In this document: one piece after another, positions 58,510 through 64,000 of the stretch | How positions within the stretch are numbered: the stretch's first letter is position 1 | How the letters are laid out: the number at the start of each line of letters is the position of its first letter | Source of the DNA: Girardinichthys multiradiatus | Lineage: Eukaryota > Chordata > Actinopteri > Cyprinodontiformes > Goodeidae | Direction: 5' to 3' | NCBI RefSeq assembly: GCF_021462225.1 | Contig: NC_061818.1 | Span: forward strand, 18,559,462-18,623,461 | Length of the DNA: 64,000 bases | Position numbers and translations under genes: made by a program | Notes under the pieces: model-generated | Seen by the model: only the letters and a program-made list of their open reading frames with translations | What the model was told of the DNA's origin: nothing | Databases searched by the model: none

Positions 58510-61480
58510 TGTTTTTCCAAATTCTTATTATTCTTTTTTATTATATTTTATAAAGTAAGTCCTTATTACATTTAAAAATGAGATCAATATTTTTGGTAGT
58601 TGCTATTATTATAAATAATGCTTGGTTTAGTTCTTATTAAAAATAAAAAATAAAAACTCACTCACTGATGAACACAAAAAAATGAAGGGCATATTATATC
58701 TTATAATCTTAGTTTATCTTACCCAGTTTTATAGATACAACATACAGTTTCAGTCAGCTTTGTATTTAGTTCAAGTAACTAAAGTTTGTTTCAATTAACT
58801 CAAGTTTTCTCTATTTCAGTCCAGTTCAGTAATTCTGTTAAGGTTAATTTCATCTTATGTTAAGTTTGAGTCTAATTCAATCATTTTGAACCTGACTGGA
58901 AAAAGTCTAAACGTCTGTTAAAATCTTTTTGTTTTACCATAGAGAACTGACCTAATATTATTATGGTATGTTGAGGACTCTAATTTTTACATAACATGAA
59001 ACAGACATTTATTTCACAAAAACAGAAAGTCAAACACAGACATTTGGCCACATGAAAGTTTAAATACCCCGTTTGTAAAAGAATTAGGAAAAATTCAAGA
59101 CGGGTCTATGAACTTTCTTATGGTTATCAGTATTTTCAGTAGAGGTAGAACCTTTGCCATCTTTATATGATTTTTTGAAAAAGATTCTGGAAACCTTATT
59201 AAGATATAAATTTGGCAAAGATCATCAGAACATCAGACCTTTATTAGCGCTTTTAAGGTCCCTCAAAGATGCATTACAATGAAATCAGTCATTCCCATTC
59301 ACACACATTCACACACTACTTACTTATTTTTCTGTCAGAGTAATTTTTATTTGCAAAAATTTGAACATAATTTGACTTCTATTATTCTTAAAATGCACAT
59401 TGTTTCCTCATAACCCCTTTTGTTTCCACTAGGTCTGTTTTGAACGCTTCAATTTTTTTTTTTTTATTCACCAAGAATCAATAAGGTGGTCTTAGTGGGT
59501 CCACCTTAAAGGTGTTATCTGTTGGGTGTCATGTTATCATTGTCAGGTCAGTGAGGTTCATAAGTCAGTCAGAACCTTGGTCATTTGTTCTGTGCACATA
59601 ATGTTTCATAGATCCAGCCTATGATTAATCAGCAAAACGTCCACCTATAGGAGAAAAAATGATTGTTAATGAATGAGCTGCATTTCCTAGGAACACTGTC
59701 TTCCTCCTGGATGAGCATCACCTGTTGAAAAACTTTCATCATTGTTTGTTTCACATATTCAATCACATCTTTATATTATACCAGTAGGTGAAGTTGTTAG
59801 TATCTCATGTAGACTGACATATACTGTTGCATTTGGAGAAGATCTCAGATTAAATAAACTTAGTTAGAGCTTCAATCCAAGTTCATTTTGTGTCTGCAGA
59901 CTTTAGCCAATTTTTCTTTTCTTTTTTTTTTTTTTTTATACATAAAGAGCAAGATTCAAAACATTTTCAAAAGGCAGATTGTGGCAGAATGTAAACAAAA
60001 CTGCTTATTGATTGACAAAATAACATTCAAGCACACAATCACCATATTAAAGGCTCTACTTCTAGAGAATCACTAAACTTTTGGGGTCCGGTTTTGGCCC
60101 GCGGACCTTGAGTTTGACACATGCAGAGGTAGAGTTACAATTTTTTTCAGACCTTTCAGCAGAGACAGGCTTCTGCTGTTTGCAGAAGTTTTATCTTTGT
60201 TTTCAGGCAGCTGCATCTCTTTGTCAAGGTCGTTTCACAGAGCTGAAATTTAACTTCTCTCAAAGAGGAAAAATCAAGAATGCACAAAATCTGAGCCAAA
60301 TATGGAATTATTTCCCTGTAAAATGAATCTTTTGCATTTTATCATGATATTGTTGGTAGTATAACACCATAGAATGATTTTTAAAGCACCTGTTTCTCAC
60401 TAATGCTTGCCTACAAAATCTTTTACTCTCAGATTACTTCTTTAACAACTCTAGTCATTGTTCACTGGGTTGTCCAGTTGGACAGTTTCCATGTTGTCCA
60501 CATTGTCACCTCCTCTTTTAACTTCTTTTACCACGTCCTCTAAAACCACCTCTTAGTCTTTATAATCTAACCTGGGATGGGTGGCGGTCCGCCCCCCCCC
60601 TTTATTTGTTTTCAGTTAAGCTGAAAGTTTTTTCCTGTGCTTTTCTTAAGGCCTCAGTATTATGGCTATGTCAGTTAAAAGCTGCTCTTATTGTTGTTTT
60701 TTTAATTCATCTTTTTGTTTTAATCTGTTTATCAACTGTGAGCACTCAGGGACTGAAAAGTCCCCTTTGAAATTATAACCTGGCAAGGTTTTTTATTGTC
60801 TCTTGAATCTTTTGAATGCATAATCTCCAGTTTAAGATCCCCGTGTAGTTTTAGGATTTCAGTGATAATTAAGTTACCTGAAAATCCGTATTTTTATGCC
60901 ATCGTGCACATATTTCTGTTAAATCAGAGCTTTTTCTCTGTTCTTCCCCATTGTTCTTTGTTATTTTTCTCTTTTTAGTTTTCATTATTGCTAATTTTAG
61001 ATCCCCTTGTAATTTTAAGACATCCTTTGTATCTAATTTGCCCAAAAACCCATGTTTTTTATTTTTTATTCCATCTATGACAGATCATACCTGCTCCTTT
61101 TACATAGTTCTCCATAAACTTTACCTCCCATTCTAAGTCAATTAGTTTACTTTGTTTCTTCCCCATTATGTTTTATGTTAGTTTAATTATAGTATAAATG
61201 TCCCAGATAAAAGGTCACTGGCATGAGACTTATGGAGAGGACATTAACACGGCCTTCTACTGCGACTAATTCGCAGCGGTGTTAATTTTCTGGAATGAAA
61301 TCCGACCTGAATCTCCAAAGTCACCAGTACGTAGTTTTAATCTGGGCAAAAGAAAACACAGGACTAGCAGAATCCTGCTATGATTCTATTAAAATGCTTA
61401 GTCCTCCATACACACACAACACAGTCACACAGTTAGTTTCAGGTACCTTGTAATTTTTCTAAGTTAACTTGGTGTTATTT
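58510..61480. other. Interior of ERV C without recognisable gag
   Basis: About 3 kb of AT-rich DNA lies where gag and protease are expected. No minus-strand frame exceeds background. It includes a short dispersed-repeat piece (ggcccgcggaccttgagttt gacacat, about 60097-60122). A weak duplication with a spacing of about 164 bp is anchored on gatcc at 60836 and 61000. Confidence 0.6.
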
Positions 61481-61499
61481 TATGAGCTCAATTTACTCC

Positions 61500-61872
61500 G
61501 TTCTTTTTACTTTTATAGCGCTTATTCTATTCCCTCGCAGGGGAATAACCCTTAGTCGTTTTATTTGGCCCCCTTCTTGGCGGGGCCCTACCTTAATTTG
61601 TCACTATTCCTTTCACGGTGGAATAAAACCATCCCAATGCAGCGTCCTTACCGGCGACGCACTACCAACGACTTTTAAGTACTTTTCTTCTTTTATTTAT
61701 ATAGCGCTTACTCTATTCCCTCACAGGGGAATAATCCTCAGTCGTTTTCTTTAATCCCCTTCACGGCGGGATTGTACCAAATTTGTCACTATTCCTTTCA
61801 CGGTGGAATAAAACCATCCTAATGCAGCGTCCTTACCGGCGACGCACTACCAACGACTGTTAAGTACTTTTC
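61500..61872. repeat. 185-bp tandem duplication in the ERV C leader
   Basis: Two adjacent copies are anchored by tatagcgctta (61514 and 61700) and gcagcgtccttaccggcgac (61639 and 61824). The end gacgcactaccaacgac is conserved and the middle differs. It lies in the GC-richer 5' leader, before any gag position. Confidence 0.9.
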
Positions 61873-62120
61873 CTATGAACTGTATTTTAAAACTGTCTCA
61901 CCTCGGAGTTGACTTCTTGGTGACTCTTTGGACCCTGTGAGAGTCACCCCGCGCAGAGGAAGGCAATAACCCACTGGCCAGGTGTGAATTCACACACACC
62001 AGGACTTTCAGCCACTCCGGCTAAAGGAGGCTGTGCAGCGGTGCTTCGCTCGACGTCAGGCTTCCCCCACGGATCCCAGAGTCACTGTTAAAGCAAAGAG
62101 AAATAAGGTTATTGAATTAA

Positions 62121-62137
62121 TCCGGCTCGAAGGACCA
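62121..62137 (-). other. Primer binding site of ERV C, tRNA-Tyr type
   Basis: The minus strand reads TGGTCCTTCGAGCCGGA, five bases inside the 5' LTR. It is the complement of the 3' end of a vertebrate tRNA-Tyr (...TCCGGCTCGAAGGACCA) as I recall it. Confidence 0.8.
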
Positions 62138-62142
62138 ATAAA

Positions 62143-62435
62143 TGTTAGGTATTATTTAGTCAACTCAGAGGTAAGAACGATACAGTCATAGTTACTTGTG
62201 ACAAGGGTAGCCCACTTTGCAGTGAAACTACAAAGTTTTGACACCCTATCTCTTTATTTATATACACAGTTCAACAGACAGTTCAGACAGGGTGTATGTG
62301 TGTGAGACGGAAAGGAGGCTGGTTCACACAGAGATAACAATGATCTCACACACACAGGGAGGAAGGCATAGTGCAGGTGCCTTCCAACCCAAGGTTTTTA
62401 CATGAGTGATAACAAGTTTGTGCACCCATCCAACA
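62143..62435 (-). repeat. 5' LTR of ERV C
   Basis: It is a 293-bp unit identical by eye to 55389-55681 and abuts the target duplication atctg. Confidence 0.95.
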
Positions 62436-62440
62436 ATCTG

Positions 62441-64000
62441 GCTGAGCTCTGTGTCAAAGTCCTCATGCATGCCATCCAAATTTATTCAGCGATTTAAATA
62501 CAGCAAAGTTGTTGTGTGGCAACTTCAGAAAGTTATTATCTACATTAGATTCTGCTGGTCAATGTATTTCTCAGACACTCAAGGATCATCTGATGGCTCA
62601 ACTCTGTGTGGTGTGCAGTTACTGTAGCAATGGCTTTCTTTGCTATGATCCAAATCATTAAGTCACACTTATACTGCAACTGAGTATTAGCCCTTACAGC
62701 TCATTGTGTTATGGGTTTTTCAATACTCCCTGAAACAAACTACAAAGGCTGAAGGTAACCACGCAGTAGTCTTTTTTTATTGCATAAAGTGATCCTTGTT
62801 TTACTGCAAGCAACGATTTCACAACCCTTTACCTAACCAGTGCATATCAGTTTATTTAATGACTAAAAAATGACTAAAAACCTCTTGATGTTAGATATTA
62901 TAAATCATATTCACACAACCGCAGTATAGGAACATAATGAAGAAAATTAATTTAAATCATCAGTTTTTAAATTAGATTGAGACATCCCTAAGGCTGATAC
63001 AAACTTATGCATGTTCACTATAAAATGTCCCGTGATATACCAGAAAAAGGTTGGGTTTGAAATGACCAAATCTACTATTATACTAAATAACAAAATCACC
63101 ATCAGATGCCGAGACCAATAGAAGTGCAAAAATTCAAAGAGTCATGAATAAAGCTAATTTCATCAACATTAAAAAAATAAAAATAAAAAAACCTTTCCCA
63201 AACATAGACCATGAGTAATCTGATAAAAGTGTTAAAAATCTATAGTCCTAAACTAACTTAGACACAATTATTAATTGCACTAACACAAATAGGTTATAAT
63301 GCTACTGTTTTATTACACTTATAAGTCAGCAGTATTTCCAGGCTGTATTTGGATAAATTATTAGTGTTTTAGTCTGGGCAGAATTACTATAATTCATGCC
63401 AAATCATTTCAAATTAGATTACTTTTGACAGCTTTCAGTACTTCCACTTACTTACTAAAGTGACAAAATCAATACAGTATGTATATCTTTAAGTTTTGTT
63501 CTTTCCTTCTGAATGGGAAATAAATAAAAAAAAGTTTATGCTGCAAAGGCCTCTGGATGCTTAGTCAGGTTTCTTGGCTGAAAATCTGGGGATGTGAAAA
63601 CAAAAATGTTGAAATAGGCTGCTGGCTTGTAATAATCAATATACAAACAAATAATACCTCTCCCCTCTGTCAATAATATTGACTGCGGTACATCCTCAGT
63701 TATAACAAACCAAAGGGAGTTTATTGTTCTTCTTTTTCATCTTGTACCACTTTGCTCTGCCATCACTTGATCTAACAGCAGAGCTGAATCACACATACAG
63801 ACACAAGCTAACAGGAATAAAGTGTGCAAACTTAAGTTGAACCCACAAAATCTCACACAGACACTCACACAGTCATGCATGTATACATGGAAAATTAAAG
63901 TGTATGAGACTGTGTGCATATGTTGCTCTACAGTTTGCATGTGAAGATTTCGAAATAAAAAAAAGATATTTGATCAGATTTTTAAAATATGTTTATACAA
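62441..64000. other. Unassigned flank
   Basis: This is the continuation of the locus into which ERV C inserted. Short frames lack support. CA/TG-rich words occur at about 63780-63930. Confidence 0.45.

Larger units (their letters stand above)
55389..62435 (-). mobile_element. ERV C: recent, defective endogenous retrovirus
   Basis: This is a 7047-bp minus-strand provirus flanked by a perfect 5-bp duplication atctg (55384-55388 and 62436-62440). In its own direction it has a 5' LTR (62143-62435), a tRNA-Tyr-type primer site, a leader with a 185-bp tandem duplication, about 3 kb without gag, a pol remnant (RT start, RNase H, integrase pieces), an env leader, a 29-bp minisatellite, a polypurine tract and a 3' LTR. 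The two 293-bp LTRs appear identical by eye, so insertion was recent, yet pol could not have supplied a working enzyme. It was probably copied in trans. Confidence 0.93.

Noticed and set aside
62119..62140. tRNA-Tyr gene fragment
   Set aside because: Only the 3' 17 bases occur, five bases from an LTR and in the orientation of a primer binding site. No cloverleaf is present.

Overview
The window reads as teleost fish nuclear DNA, AT-rich and dominated by transposable elements. Evidence: fish-type tRNA-derived SINEs, CR1/L2-group LINEs, at least seven Tc1/mariner relics from several families, remnants of gammaretrovirus-like endogenous retroviruses (ERVs), and introns with GT/AG borders. The species cannot be fixed from the sequence. 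I see no bacterial or organellar genes, operons or CRISPR arrays.

Layout. 1-1180: 3' end of an ERV (A), closed by its LTR. 1.3-2.85 kb: 5'-truncated LINE. 4.99-5.51 kb: solo LTR of the ERV A family. 6.86-9.07 kb: the one long host-type reading frame, 736 codons on the minus strand, unrecognised, with a possible promoter near 9.2 kb. 10-12 kb: Tc1-type relics and a MITE. 12.3-14.45 kb: exons of a probable host gene or pseudogene on the plus strand, with a SINE and a transposon end in its last intron. 15-23 kb: mostly unassigned, plus a Tc1 relic, a SINE, a possible serine-protease exon and part of a LINE. 23.16-32.95 kb: ERV B (minus), which split that LINE and was later hit by a Tc1-like transposon (30.2-31.8 kb). 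35.3-36.5 kb: retroposon with small membrane-type frames. 38.34-40.25 kb: a 1.9-kb TG...CA unit with a 4-bp target duplication, probably a solo LTR. 40.6-51.6 kb: Tc1, LINE and SINE relics, with a CpG-richer, promoter-like patch at 42.2-42.7 kb. 55.39-62.44 kb: ERV C (minus), with apparently identical LTRs, a tRNA-Tyr-type primer site, no visible gag and a pol gene lacking the reverse transcriptase core. The remainder is unassigned.

The mobile elements are mostly defective. They allow a relative history: LINE first, then ERV B, then the Tc1 element inside ERV B. ERV C looks like the youngest retroviral insertion. The strongest leads are ERV C as a retrovirus-derived element that was probably copied in trans, the unrecognised 736-codon frame, and the phase-0 exon chain at 12.6-14.45 kb. 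All family names come from reading the sequence and recall. No database search was run.
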